Assembly: GCA_029212925.1 (NCBI GenBank)
Contig: JARGOB010000007.1
Coordinates: 1-64,000 of the forward strand
Origin: Coxiellaceae bacterium
Lineage (GTDB): Bacteria > Pseudomonadota > Gammaproteobacteria > Coxiellales > Coxiellaceae
Length of the DNA stretch: 64,000 nucleotides
Reading direction: 5' to 3'
Shown: piece by piece, positions 45,814 to 54,521 of the stretch
Layout: every line of letters starts with the position of its first letter
Position numbering within the stretch: position 1 is the first letter of the stretch
Translations under genes and position numbers: made by a program
The notes under the pieces: model-generated
Database searches by the model: none
Seen by the model: only the letters and a program-made list of their open reading frames with translations
What the model was told of the DNA's origin: nothing

Positions 45814-47246
45814 TAAGGAGATTTAGCAGCCTCTCCATTCCTACCAGGGATATTTCGAGCTACTGACCGTGCACGATAAGGAGCACCCCCCTTAGTTGCT
45901 CGATCAGTTTGATCTACTGCTTGTTGTGTTTGCTTGGGCCTACCTTCCGCAAAAAAACCCTGGGAAGCACCGCTTACAATAGCACCCACTCCAACAGAGC
46001 GTTCACGTTGGCGCCTTTCTGGTGTTGTCGAAATTATATCAGATCTAACACTACCACTAGCACTAGCACTAGCACTAGCACTTGATGCAGCATCCTCTAT
46101 ATCAGAATTGCGCGGTGTGTTATTCGGCGTATTGGTTCGAGTAAAGCTACCACACATCTTACCTAAATGCCCCTCATAGGAAGTCGAAAGTATTTCATTT
46201 GGATTAGAACCGGGTGGGAATTTGGGAGGTGACTTTGGAGGCGTACCTGCTGGCTTTGCTCTTACAGCTGTTGGCACCATCCACAGCCCATCCGCTTCAT
46301 CCTCTTTTAACGCCACAACACCATCCGGTGTGACACCAACAAACTCTATATGTGCGCCAAGCAGCATCCTCATATCACCCGCCTCATCAGCCTCCTTTAT
46401 TTTTTGCCGTTGAGTGTTTATGATTTCTGAAACCAATTTATCAATTGACTTTAAACTTTTGTGCAACTCTTCCATCAACAATTCTTGTGAAGCTTCAGCA
46501 TTAAAGTTATCACCAGGCATATTATCCGATAGCATTACATCACTGTTATTATTATTGATGAAAAATAAAGATACCAAACGAAAATCAAACATATATGTTT
46601 GTTGATGACACAATTGTTGATAATGTTTTTCTAATATTTTATCTGCACTGCCCGGATTAATCTTGTTTTCCCTCTCAGTCAATTGCAGTGCTGCCCTCGT
46701 CTCTACAAGCCCATTATGTAAAGCCTGCATATACTGCAAACAGCTTGTTGAGGGAGGTATAGATTTTAACGTTTTATAGAGCTTTGACATGACGGAAATT
46801 TTTTTCTTGCTTCTAAAAAAGTCGATTTTTGGATTACAATAATTATCTAAATCCGTTAGAAGGCTCTTCATAATTTTCTGAATACGATTAGCCGACGCAA
46901 TCGCCATTTGCTCACTTTGTTGCAGCTCAACATACCGCTGCAAAAAAGACTCATCTAATGGCTTTTCAATATTTTCAATCGCGCTCCGTAAAAAACCAGG
47001 CCCGCAAGCTAGTGAACTAATATCCATTTGCTGATCATTAAGCACATACAGTGGTAGTTGTTTTGCTGCCATCCATACCCGACCCGCTAACCGTGTATAA
47101 GTAGATTTAAACTTACTACTATGCACAGCATGTAATTGCGACAAACGTGATTTCAGCCCATCTATCAAATGCTGATGCTTATTGGCAGTATCAATAATAC
47201 CGGGAATTTCCTCTCGTTGAACATTTTCGCTTTTCATTTCACGCAT
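45804..47246 (-). CDS. Coiled protein with Pro-rich and Ser-Ala repeat tail, unknown function
   Basis: A 480 residue protein of no known family. The ATG at 47246, with GAGGAA eight bases upstream, is preferred to several upstream in-frame codons. The N-terminal ~300 residues are helical with coiled-coil character (KSLKSIDKLVSEIINTQRQK near 260-280). The rest is low complexity: PPKSPPKFPPGSNP, an SASASASAS run encoded by hexamer repeats, then Arg-rich segments (TPERRQRERS). Such disordered tails are common in proteins delivered to eukaryotic cells, but there is no direct evidence. Confidence 0.65.
   Translation of the reverse strand: MREMKSENVQREEIPGIIDTANKHQHLIDGLKSRLSQLHAVHSSKFKSTYTRLAGRVWMAAKQLPLYVLNDQQMDISSLACGPGFLRSAIENIEKPLDESFLQRYVELQQSEQMAIASANRIQKIMKSLLTDLDNYCNPKIDFFRSKKKISVMSKLYKTLKSIPPSTSCLQYMQALHNGLVETRAALQLTERENKINPGSADKILEKHYQQLCHQQTYMFDFRLVSLFFINNNNSDVMLSDNMPGDNFNAEASQELLMEELHKSLKSIDKLVSEIINTQRQKIKEADEAGDMRMLLGAHIEFVGVTPDGVVALKEDEADGLWMVPTAVRAKPAGTPPKSPPKFPPGSNPNEILSTSYEGHLGKMCGSFTRTNTPNNTPRNSDIEDAASSASASASASGSVRSDIISTTPERRQRERSVGVGAIVSGASQGFFAEGRPKQTQQAVDQTDRATKGGAPYRARSVARNIPGRNGEAAKSPYYP
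46055..46082. repeat. Hexamer tandem repeat (CACTAG x4.7)
   Basis: Four perfect CACTAG units plus a partial fifth lie inside the coding region and encode the Ser-Ala run of the 480 residue protein. Because the unit is six bases, slippage would change protein length without breaking the frame. Confidence 0.8.
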
Positions 47247-47404
47247 AACAGTATTCCTCACCAACATTACATTTATTCTATAGATACATACCGATCGATA
47301 TATTAATTTGCTTGATGCGATAATAACGCTAGCTAACCCAATAATCAACGCAAAATCAATGATGGCATGCTATATTTTTGGACAGTCTAAATAAGGAAAC
47401 CAAT

Positions 47405-48007
47405 ATGGATCGCATCGATGATATTTTGAAATTCTGGTTTGGTGAAATTACCCCTAGCGATTTACCTCAAAGCGATAAAATAGCCGCTTGGTGGAGCCAA
47501 GATAAAGCCACTGACATATTGATTAAACAACAATTTTATGATGACCTACAGCAGGCCATGGAAGGTTATTATGATGCCTGGTTGGCTGATGCCAAAGGTC
47601 GCTTAGCCATGAATCTTTTGATTAACCAGTTCTGCCGCCACATTTACCGCGGCTGCCCAGAGGCCTATCAATATGACACGCTAGCCACGCAAAACGTACT
47701 AGATGCACTAAAACGCGGCATGGATCAAGAATTGTGCCCCATTCATCGAGCCTACTTATATATGCCATTAGGCCACAGCGAGCATATTGAATATCACGAT
47801 TTAGGCGTCACACTGTATGAGCAGCTTATAGCGGAAGCTGATGAAAAACTCGCCAGCATTCTCAACGTATTCCTACAATATGCCAAAGCACGTCGTGATA
47901 TTATCGCCCGCTTTGGTCGATTCCCTCATCGAAATCCGATTCTCAACCGTGAATCGACACCCGATGAGCAACAATACCTAAAGCAAAACTTTTCTCAGTC
48001 CAATTAG
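47405..48007 (+). CDS. DUF924 family protein
   Basis: A 200 residue cytoplasmic helical protein (TPR-like fold) of the widespread DUF924 family. Signature segments are ILKFWFGEITPSDLPQ (~6-21), LAMNLLINQFCRHIYRG (~71-87), ALKRGMD, and YMPLGHSEHIEYHD (~119-132), then GRFPHRNPILNRESTPDEQQYL at the end. Its biochemical role is unknown. AAGGAAACC precedes ATG 47405, nine codons inside the longest possible frame. Confidence 0.88.
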   Translation: MDRIDDILKFWFGEITPSDLPQSDKIAAWWSQDKATDILIKQQFYDDLQQAMEGYYDAWLADAKGRLAMNLLINQFCRHIYRGCPEAYQYDTLATQNVLDALKRGMDQELCPIHRAYLYMPLGHSEHIEYHDLGVTLYEQLIAEADEKLASILNVFLQYAKARRDIIARFGRFPHRNPILNRESTPDEQQYLKQNFSQSN

Positions 48008-48015
48008 TGCCTTAG

Positions 48016-49926
48016 TTATGGCACTGGTAAATAGCCTGTATCAGTGGCTGAACCAACAAGCGGCCGCATATCATAACCCTTACTAGGATCAAAACCAGCA
48101 TCAGAAGAAGCATCGCTATCTGCTTCTTCACCCTCATTGTCTTTAGCCTCTACCACACGGGCTCCAGCTCCGTTAGTTGCTTGAGCGCCACCAAATAGCG
48201 CAGCAGATGAGGCAAGCACCGCTGGAACTGCTGCTGCAGCAACGGCTTCTTCAGGCTCTACTACTTCTGCTGGAGCAAGGAATTGTTCTCTGTATTTCAG
48301 CATCGCTAGTGCATCTTCAGCAGTAAACTCCATCGTTGCCTCACCCACTATGGCATCCTTTTGTGCACGCGTACGCATAGACATACAAGCACCCATGATT
48401 AAATTCATACCATTTCGTATTTGCTCTATATGACGAAACTTAGCCATATGATCAATATTATTTTTTTGATAATACAAATAGGCTTTTTCAACAATCGGTT
48501 GTTCTTTGCTTATTTTTACAAACAACTCATCAAGCCGAGAAACACTGATAGGCCCTTCAAATAAGGTCGATAGATCAGTAGCATTCTTTTCAATAAATGG
48601 TGACAGCAGAATGGAATGTGCCGCCAATAGATCGCGCACCAAAATTGCACCATCATGCCCTTGCCATAGCTTAATTTTAGGAAACAGCTGTCGAATATCT
48701 GATAGTATTGCGCCCGGCACATCAACAAAATTTTCTGCCGGCAGATTACGATAATACACACCCGGCATATGAACTTTTTTAAGTTTACGCTGCAATTCAC
48801 CATAGGTAACTTGCTTACCAGGATAACAATGAGCATTAGCCAATCTTAAATATTCACCAATGGCCACAAAGCTTTCAGCATGAATACGCTCTTGCTCCGT
48901 TGGACCATCTTCATCAGCTTTAGATTCAGCAACGGCCGTTGCAGGCTGTACCATCTGAGATCTAATCAGCTCTGTATACTTAAATGCAAAGGCAACCAAT
49001 TGATCATAGGTCGTCTCCTTCAATGCAAGCTGAGGCACTAAATCTGCCGCACTATTAGTTGCTAGGTGTTCGACTGACGCCACTAATTGCATAAATGGAA
49101 CAAACGTTGTGGTATTGCCTTCATTGCGCAAAGATCTTAAGTTCGGTATATCAGCTAAGAATGCAGCAAGATCACCTTTTTCAGAAAAGTCAAAACCACA
49201 GTTCCCTATATCAAGCTCTGTTAGCTTAGGCACCTGAGACCATAACACTCCATCAAAGTTTTCCGCGGGTACATAGGCCACTCTTAAATGACGAACATTT
49301 GGCGGCATTAAATCGACACCACCATTGATAAATTTATCCATGTAAATATAGGTTTTTCGAAAGTCGAGGTCAGTAATGAAATCAGTCAAATATAAGTCAA
49401 TATCTCCATCAACCAAGTTAATACGATGCAAAAAGCTCATAAAATCAGATAACACCACATGCTCGCGCTTAAAAGAATCTACCGGTAACTTAAACTGAGT
49501 CTTAGTGGGCGGATCTGAGTTATCCCAACTGAGTAGCTCATGCTTATCATCAAGCAATATCTGACAATGACTACCCACACGACGATAAATCGATAATAAC
49601 TCTTTTGGAGTGAGCGCATGGCCGCGCAAATCCAGATATTTGACCGGTGTTAGTGAAGCTAACGCTAACAACGTATCTTTATTTAATGCAACATGCTGCA
49701 AATTGAGTGCATAGACACGTTTCTTTGTCTCAAAATCTTCAGATACCGCTTTGCTATAAGCAATAAAATTATCCGTAGCCGTGTCACCCGAAAATGAAAT
49801 CACCGCATGATTGACCTCTGGAGGCACAGATGCTGGACCGCCACTGTATTCATACTCTTGGTAATGGCCCACAACAACACCAGGCTCCAATCGATCTGGC
49901 AACTTATACCATGCTGTTCTACTCAT
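48016..49926 (-). CDS. Leucine-rich-repeat-like protein (636 aa), effector-like
   Basis: The ATG at 49926 has GGGAG seven bases upstream and is preferred to a TTG five codons earlier. Two leucine-rich-repeat-like stretches are visible. One is near residues 65-105 (LNLQHVALN, VKYLDLRGHALT), the other near 210-280 (VRHLRVAYVPAENF, LTELDIGNCGFDF, LRSLRNEGN). The C-terminal half is helical, with an Ala/Glu-rich low-complexity region (~540-600) and a short acidic tail. No enzyme motif, signal peptide or membrane helix. LRR proteins without signal peptides are frequent among Legionellales effectors; function unknown. Confidence 0.68.
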   Translation of the reverse strand: MSRTAWYKLPDRLEPGVVVGHYQEYEYSGGPASVPPEVNHAVISFSGDTATDNFIAYSKAVSEDFETKKRVYALNLQHVALNKDTLLALASLTPVKYLDLRGHALTPKELLSIYRRVGSHCQILLDDKHELLSWDNSDPPTKTQFKLPVDSFKREHVVLSDFMSFLHRINLVDGDIDLYLTDFITDLDFRKTYIYMDKFINGGVDLMPPNVRHLRVAYVPAENFDGVLWSQVPKLTELDIGNCGFDFSEKGDLAAFLADIPNLRSLRNEGNTTTFVPFMQLVASVEHLATNSAADLVPQLALKETTYDQLVAFAFKYTELIRSQMVQPATAVAESKADEDGPTEQERIHAESFVAIGEYLRLANAHCYPGKQVTYGELQRKLKKVHMPGVYYRNLPAENFVDVPGAILSDIRQLFPKIKLWQGHDGAILVRDLLAAHSILLSPFIEKNATDLSTLFEGPISVSRLDELFVKISKEQPIVEKAYLYYQKNNIDHMAKFRHIEQIRNGMNLIMGACMSMRTRAQKDAIVGEATMEFTAEDALAMLKYREQFLAPAEVVEPEEAVAAAAVPAVLASSAALFGGAQATNGAGARVVEAKDNEGEEADSDASSDAGFDPSKGYDMRPLVGSATDTGYLPVP

Positions 49927-50104
49927 CCTACACTCCCACAAGTGAATTTTTGGTAGCGTGTAGTATAAGGTTTTATTCGCACAAGGGAAGGGGATTGTCG
50001 ACCATTAGATCATTGCGAAATGATCACTTTGCAGTACTGCATGCTGAAGTGCAAGCATCGAGGCAATCACGGGAATAGGAATGGTGACCCTACCCTGCCT
50101 TGTC

Positions 50105-50170
50105 ATTCCTGCGAAAGCAGGAATCCACTTCAATATGGATCCCGGATAATTGCTTCGCAATTTCCGGGAT
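50105..50170. repeat. Paired repetitive extragenic palindromes
   Basis: Two hairpins in the gene-free stretch between the LRR-like gene and xylA. The first is ATTCCTGC-GAAA-GCAGGAAT (50105-50124). The second is ATCCCGGA...TCCGGGAT enclosing AATTGC-TTC-GCAATT (50139-50170). Both sequences are of the dispersed palindrome type common in proteobacterial intergenic DNA. The TATGGATCCCGG edge recurs at 62563, in another intergenic region of this window. The rest of 49927-50197 shows no gene. Confidence 0.7.
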
Positions 50171-50197
50171 GACACTGTAGAATTCAGGATGACAATA

Positions 50198-51511
50198 TTA
50201 CGATGCCACTGCAGCGTTTAAATAGTTTTCCATCAACTCTTGATGCCCAGATACCGGCGCGGGATCAAGATCGCGCTCTTCAGCTATTTGCGCGCATTGT
50301 GCCAAATCAAAATCACCCGCCAGAATTTGCTTGCCTTCTGCCAGATGCCAACCGGCATAACGTTCATCTTTAAATTGCTGCCAATGATCTTCTGCTATCA
50401 TTTTTTCAGCTACCAACAAGCCCTGCGCCAACGTATCCAATCCAGCAATAAAACCATAGAAGATATCTTCATGATCGATACTTTGGCGACGTAACTTAGC
50501 GTCAAAGTTGAAACCTCCCTGACCCAAGCCACCATGACGAACAAGATGATACATCACCAATGCTGTCGTTTTTACATCCATCGGAAATTGATCGGTATCC
50601 CAGCCCAACTGCGGGTCACCTGTATTCGCATCAACACTGCCCATAATGCCATTCGCACAGGCATAAGCAATTTCATGCGCAAAACTATGCCCAGCCAACG
50701 TCGCATGATTCGCCTCAATATTGACTTTAAATTCTTTTTCCAAACCATACTTTTGTAAAAACGCAAACACATGACCACTATCATAATCATACTGATGTTT
50801 AGTCGGCTCACATGGCTTAGGCTCAATTAACAACTGACCTTTAAAACCAATCTTTTGCTTATAATCCGCTACCATCGTTAAAAAACGCCCAAACTGGTCA
50901 GTTTCTTGTTTTAAATCGGTATTCAACAATGTGTCATAACCTTCACGCCCACCCCACAACACATAATTATCACCACCCAAATGATGCGTCGCATCCATCG
51001 CCATTTTCACTTGCATGCAGGCATATAAAAACACTTCTGGATTCGGATTAGTTGCTGCACCTGCTAAATAACGTCGATGATTAAATAAATTTGCCGTGCC
51101 CCATAATAATTGCTTACCCGTGTCCTGCATCTTATCTGCCAACAACTCAACCATTGACATCAAATTGTATTGCGTTTGATTTAATGTTAAACCCTCTGGC
51201 GCCAAGTCACGATCATGAAAAGTAAAAAAGGGTAAACCCAACTTTTCTAGAATCTCAAAGCCTGCATCAACCTTATTGCGTGCACACTGCATCGGATCAG
51301 CATCACGTAACCATACACGATCATACACACCGCCACCAAAAGCATCATCACCCTGCCAACAAAGCGTATGCCACCAACACATCGCCGGTCGCAAATGCTC
51401 CTCCATTGTCTTACCCATCACCATACGACCTGCGTCATAATACCGATAACTCATCGGATGCTTGCTATGGGGCCCCTGACAAGTAATCAAATCAACATCA
51501 TCAAAATACAT
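50198..51511 (-). CDS. xylA: Xylose isomerase
   Basis: A 437 residue enzyme converting D-xylose to D-xylulose. Typical segments are MCWWHTLCWQGDDAFGG (~43-59), PFFTFHDRDLAPEG with the catalytic His (~94-107), WGGREGYDTLLNTD (~187-200), the metal-binding LIEPKPCEPTKHQYDYD (~226-242), NIEANHATLAGHSFAHE (~265-281) and GSVDANTGDPQLGWDTD. Length matches the class II enzymes. AGAAGGATCC provides the ribosome binding site. Last gene of a leftward xylE-xylB-xylA operon, separated from xylB by 113 bases. Confidence 0.97.
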   Translation of the reverse strand: MYFDDVDLITCQGPHSKHPMSYRYYDAGRMVMGKTMEEHLRPAMCWWHTLCWQGDDAFGGGVYDRVWLRDADPMQCARNKVDAGFEILEKLGLPFFTFHDRDLAPEGLTLNQTQYNLMSMVELLADKMQDTGKQLLWGTANLFNHRRYLAGAATNPNPEVFLYACMQVKMAMDATHHLGGDNYVLWGGREGYDTLLNTDLKQETDQFGRFLTMVADYKQKIGFKGQLLIEPKPCEPTKHQYDYDSGHVFAFLQKYGLEKEFKVNIEANHATLAGHSFAHEIAYACANGIMGSVDANTGDPQLGWDTDQFPMDVKTTALVMYHLVRHGGLGQGGFNFDAKLRRQSIDHEDIFYGFIAGLDTLAQGLLVAEKMIAEDHWQQFKDERYAGWHLAEGKQILAGDFDLAQCAQIAEERDLDPAPVSGHQELMENYLNAAVAS

Positions 51512-51520
51512 TTTTTTTGG

Positions 51521-51614
51521 ATCCTTCTGCTTTAGTGTGTTTTACTACTTTTGTGGTTAAGATTGGCTATGCATACTTAACCAATATAATTCTTTTATAT
51601 CCTTCTGCTTTAGT
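51521..51614 (-). repeat. xylB-xylA spacer with 16-bp direct repeat and inverted repeat
   Basis: ATCCTTCTGCTTTAGT occurs at 51521-51536 and again at 51599-51614. Read on the coding strand each copy carries an AGAAGGAT ribosome-binding-like sequence; the downstream copy serves xylA. Between them TGGTTAAG and CTTAACCA form an 8-bp dyad. The spacer could be a small duplication scar or a post-transcriptional control region adjusting xylA expression. Confidence 0.5.
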
Positions 51615-51624
51615 ATATTTACCA

Positions 51625-53091
51625 CTAGAGCCTATACAGCCCCCCAAAATATGACCTATTATCGCGATACAAATTCTTAAACAACCCTAACCGCTCTTCA
51701 TAATAACGCTGCATCGACACATCCGGATCAAATACCTGTGTCACCGACGGCGTCTGTAATTCGGATATATCCGCAGCTGTATGCCCTAACCACGCCAACT
51801 TTGCCGCACCTAACGCACCACCCACTTCACTCGAATCCAATACCGCCATCGGTCGCTGTAACACACTTGCCAATAACTGAGCCCAATGCGCACTTCGCGA
51901 ACCTCCACCCACTAAGTTCACTTCCTGTATCTCTACACCTTTATCTTGTAAAATCTGCTGCCCTTCCGCAAACGCTAATGCCACGCCTTCTAATACTGAC
52001 TGCATTAATGCACTCGCATCGGTATCATAACTCATGCCAAAAAACGCACCGCGCGCATGCGGGTCATTATGCGGCGTTCTTTCACCTGATAAATACGGTA
52101 AAAATATCGGTACATTTTTCAACTGATGGGTCTCAGCCTGAGACAACAATGTATCAACATCACTGTGTGTTAACTTCGCCAGCCAATCCAAACAGCTAGC
52201 CGCACTCAAATGCACATTCATTTCATGCCACCTACCAGGCAAACAATGACAAAAACTATGCACTGCTGATTCAGCATACGAGCGATATTGATCATCCGCA
52301 ATAAAATACACACCCGATGTACCCAAAGAAATAAATGCCTCACCCGGCTTGGTAACATTCACACTGACTGCACTCGCCGCGTTATCACCAGCACCTGCAA
52401 TCACCTGAACCTCTGGAGATATACCCCAGTGCGTAGCCAATGCTTTTGATAGTGTGGATGTCACCTGATTACCCTCAAATAATTCAGGCATATGATCTTG
52501 TGATAAATCAGTTGCAGCCAACATTTTATCTGACCACTGACGCTGCGCCACATCCAACCAACAAGTACCCGACGCATCAGACATATCCGTTGCAAATTCA
52601 CCCGTTAATCGAAAGCGCAAATAATCTTTAGGCAAAAGCACTTTATGAATCTTCGCAAAATTATCCGGTTCGTTTTCTTGCAACCATAAAAGCTTCGGCG
52701 CTGTAAAACCTGGCATAATTAAATTGCCAGTAATCTCAATCGCATCAGGTTCACGATGCAATAATGTGTCACACGCTTGAAATGAACGACCATCATTCCA
52801 CAATATCGCTGGACGAATCGGCTCACCCTTATCATTAATCAACACCGCACCATGCATTTGACCAGATAAACCAATCGCCTTAATAGCACCCACTTGTTGC
52901 GGATAATTTAATTTTAAATTAAAAAAGGCTTCTTCAGTACCACGCCACCACGCCGCAGGATCCTGCTCTGACCACAATGGATGTGGACGTGATACACATA
53001 ACGACGCACCACTGCTACCAATAATATTTTGTTGCTCGTCAAGTAACACCAACTTAACCGATGACGTACCAAGGTCAACCCCTAAATACAT
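51625..53091 (-). CDS. xylB: Xylulokinase
   Basis: A 488 residue FGGY-family sugar kinase phosphorylating D-xylulose to xylulose 5-phosphate for the pentose phosphate pathway. The N-terminal phosphate-1 motif is YLGVDLGTSSVKLVLLD (~2-18), the substrate segment is GLSGQMHGAVL (~74-84), and ILWNDGRS and the C-terminal ATP site VNLVGGGSRSAHWAQLLA (~389-406) are clear. Its ATG shares one base with the xylE stop (TAATG), so translation is coupled. Confidence 0.96.
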   Translation of the reverse strand: MYLGVDLGTSSVKLVLLDEQQNIIGSSGASLCVSRPHPLWSEQDPAAWWRGTEEAFFNLKLNYPQQVGAIKAIGLSGQMHGAVLINDKGEPIRPAILWNDGRSFQACDTLLHREPDAIEITGNLIMPGFTAPKLLWLQENEPDNFAKIHKVLLPKDYLRFRLTGEFATDMSDASGTCWLDVAQRQWSDKMLAATDLSQDHMPELFEGNQVTSTLSKALATHWGISPEVQVIAGAGDNAASAVSVNVTKPGEAFISLGTSGVYFIADDQYRSYAESAVHSFCHCLPGRWHEMNVHLSAASCLDWLAKLTHSDVDTLLSQAETHQLKNVPIFLPYLSGERTPHNDPHARGAFFGMSYDTDASALMQSVLEGVALAFAEGQQILQDKGVEIQEVNLVGGGSRSAHWAQLLASVLQRPMAVLDSSEVGGALGAAKLAWLGHTAADISELQTPSVTQVFDPDVSMQRYYEERLGLFKNLYRDNRSYFGGLYRL

Positions 53092-54488
53092 TAATTAATC
53101 TCCTTACCAAGATCACGAATTTTTCGACCTTCAAATAAATGTGTTTCAATTTGTTCTAAGGTGACTCCTTTGGTTTCCGGCACCCACTTGTAAATAAAAA
53201 ACAGCGATAGCAATGAAATAATGCCATAAGTAAAAAAGGTGCCGCCTTGACCTGCAAAATGCACAAAGCTTAAAAACGTTACCGCCACCAACCAATTTGA
53301 ACCCCAGTTCACTGCGGTACACACACTTGCTCCCAATCCACGCACATGAATAGGAAAAAGCTCAGCAATCATCAGCCACATCACCGGGCCTAAACTGATA
53401 GCAAATGCTGCAATATATACCAAGATGGTCAATACAGATAACTGTTGCATATGATGCGACATTTTCACTGACGGCAAGAATAAATAGCCCAGTAACAATA
53501 ACGAGAGAGTCATAACAGATACACCAAGCAATAATAAAAATCGACGACCAAAACGGTCAATCATCGGAATCGCTAATGCCGAAAACACAACAAATACTAT
53601 TCCTATTAACCCCGTCACTAAGATAGAATTTTGTGCATCGGCAAATCCTGCCATCGAAAATATCGTCGGTGCATAATATAAAATCGTATTAATGCCCGTG
53701 ATTTGTTGAATAAGCGCTAACGCTACGCCAATGATCAAAACTGGTATCACACGTGGCTGAAATAACGACTGCCAACGCGGCCGCTGATAATTTAAACTGT
53801 TTTTTATTTCATGGAACTCTTGTTCTGCCACTGCCTCATTACCACGCACCAATCGTAAAATACTTCGCGCACGATCATCATGACCATGTAACATCATCCA
53901 ACGCGGACTGTAAGGCAATATACACATCGCAATCAGTAGCCCAACAGCAGGAATAACACCAATTAAAAACATCGCACGCCAATCTTGCGTGTATGAAAAG
54001 TGATAATCAACGCCATAAGATATCAACAAACCAAATGCAATCGATAATTGATTCAACGAGACCAACGCGCCCCGATGTTTAGGAGGGGCAATTTCCGCAA
54101 TATATAAAGGTGCTGAATATGACGAGATACCAATAGCCACACCAACAATAAGACGACCCATTACCAAGCCAGGAATAGTGTGCGCAAAGCCCGTTAGTAA
54201 CGTACCAATAATAAAGATAATGGTATCAGCCACTAATAATCGTTTACGACCGACCACATCAGACAAGTGTCCACTGACCAGCGCACCCAAAAATGCACCC
54301 ACCAATACCATGCCGACCACTAGGCCATTCATCTCAGCACTGAATTGAAATTCACGTGAAATGAATAAAATCGCACCAGAAATCACACCGGTATCATAAC
54401 CAAACAATACACCGGCAAATGCCGCCACTAATGCAATAAATAGATATAAACGACTGGAATGCGCACCGCTATTTTCTAACGAATCCAT
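53091..54488 (-). CDS. xylE: D-xylose:proton symporter, sugar porter family
   Basis: A 465 residue MFS sugar transporter with 12 helices. Sugar-porter signatures present are FGYDTGVISGAILF (~24-37), GHLSDVVGRKR (~73-83), PYSPRWMMLHG (~191-201), QQITGINTILYYAPTIF (~253-269), DRFGRR and the C-terminal VPETKGVTLEQIE (~440-452). Xylose as substrate is inferred from the xylB and xylA genes that follow directly. AAGGG precedes the ATG. An extended -10 promoter lies just upstream. Confidence 0.92.
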   Translation of the reverse strand: MDSLENSGAHSSRLYLFIALVAAFAGVLFGYDTGVISGAILFISREFQFSAEMNGLVVGMVLVGAFLGALVSGHLSDVVGRKRLLVADTIIFIIGTLLTGFAHTIPGLVMGRLIVGVAIGISSYSAPLYIAEIAPPKHRGALVSLNQLSIAFGLLISYGVDYHFSYTQDWRAMFLIGVIPAVGLLIAMCILPYSPRWMMLHGHDDRARSILRLVRGNEAVAEQEFHEIKNSLNYQRPRWQSLFQPRVIPVLIIGVALALIQQITGINTILYYAPTIFSMAGFADAQNSILVTGLIGIVFVVFSALAIPMIDRFGRRFLLLLGVSVMTLSLLLLGYLFLPSVKMSHHMQQLSVLTILVYIAAFAISLGPVMWLMIAELFPIHVRGLGASVCTAVNWGSNWLVAVTFLSFVHFAGQGGTFFTYGIISLLSLFFIYKWVPETKGVTLEQIETHLFEGRKIRDLGKEIN

Positions 54489-54512
54489 GCTGGGCCCTTA
54501 AGCAAAATCGGC

Positions 54513-54521
54513 ATTATATCA
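54513..54521 (-). promoter_or_regulatory. Extended -10 promoter of the xylEBA operon
   Basis: On the reverse strand TGATATAAT is a perfect extended -10 element that overlaps the stop codon of the upstream MFS gene. It lies 24 bases before the xylE ATG. No clear -35 box is present. It would let xylEBA be transcribed independently of the peptide-modification genes just upstream. Confidence 0.6.

Noticed and set aside
46055..46082. Short regular repeats that could suggest a CRISPR-like array
   Set aside because: The unit is only six bases without spacers and lies in frame inside a gene. No CRISPR array or cas gene is visible anywhere in the window.
48006..48025. AGTGCC/GGCACT hairpin between the DUF924 gene and the LRR-like gene
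   Set aside because: A six-bp stem with an eight-base loop and no T-tract on either strand. Too weak to call a terminator.
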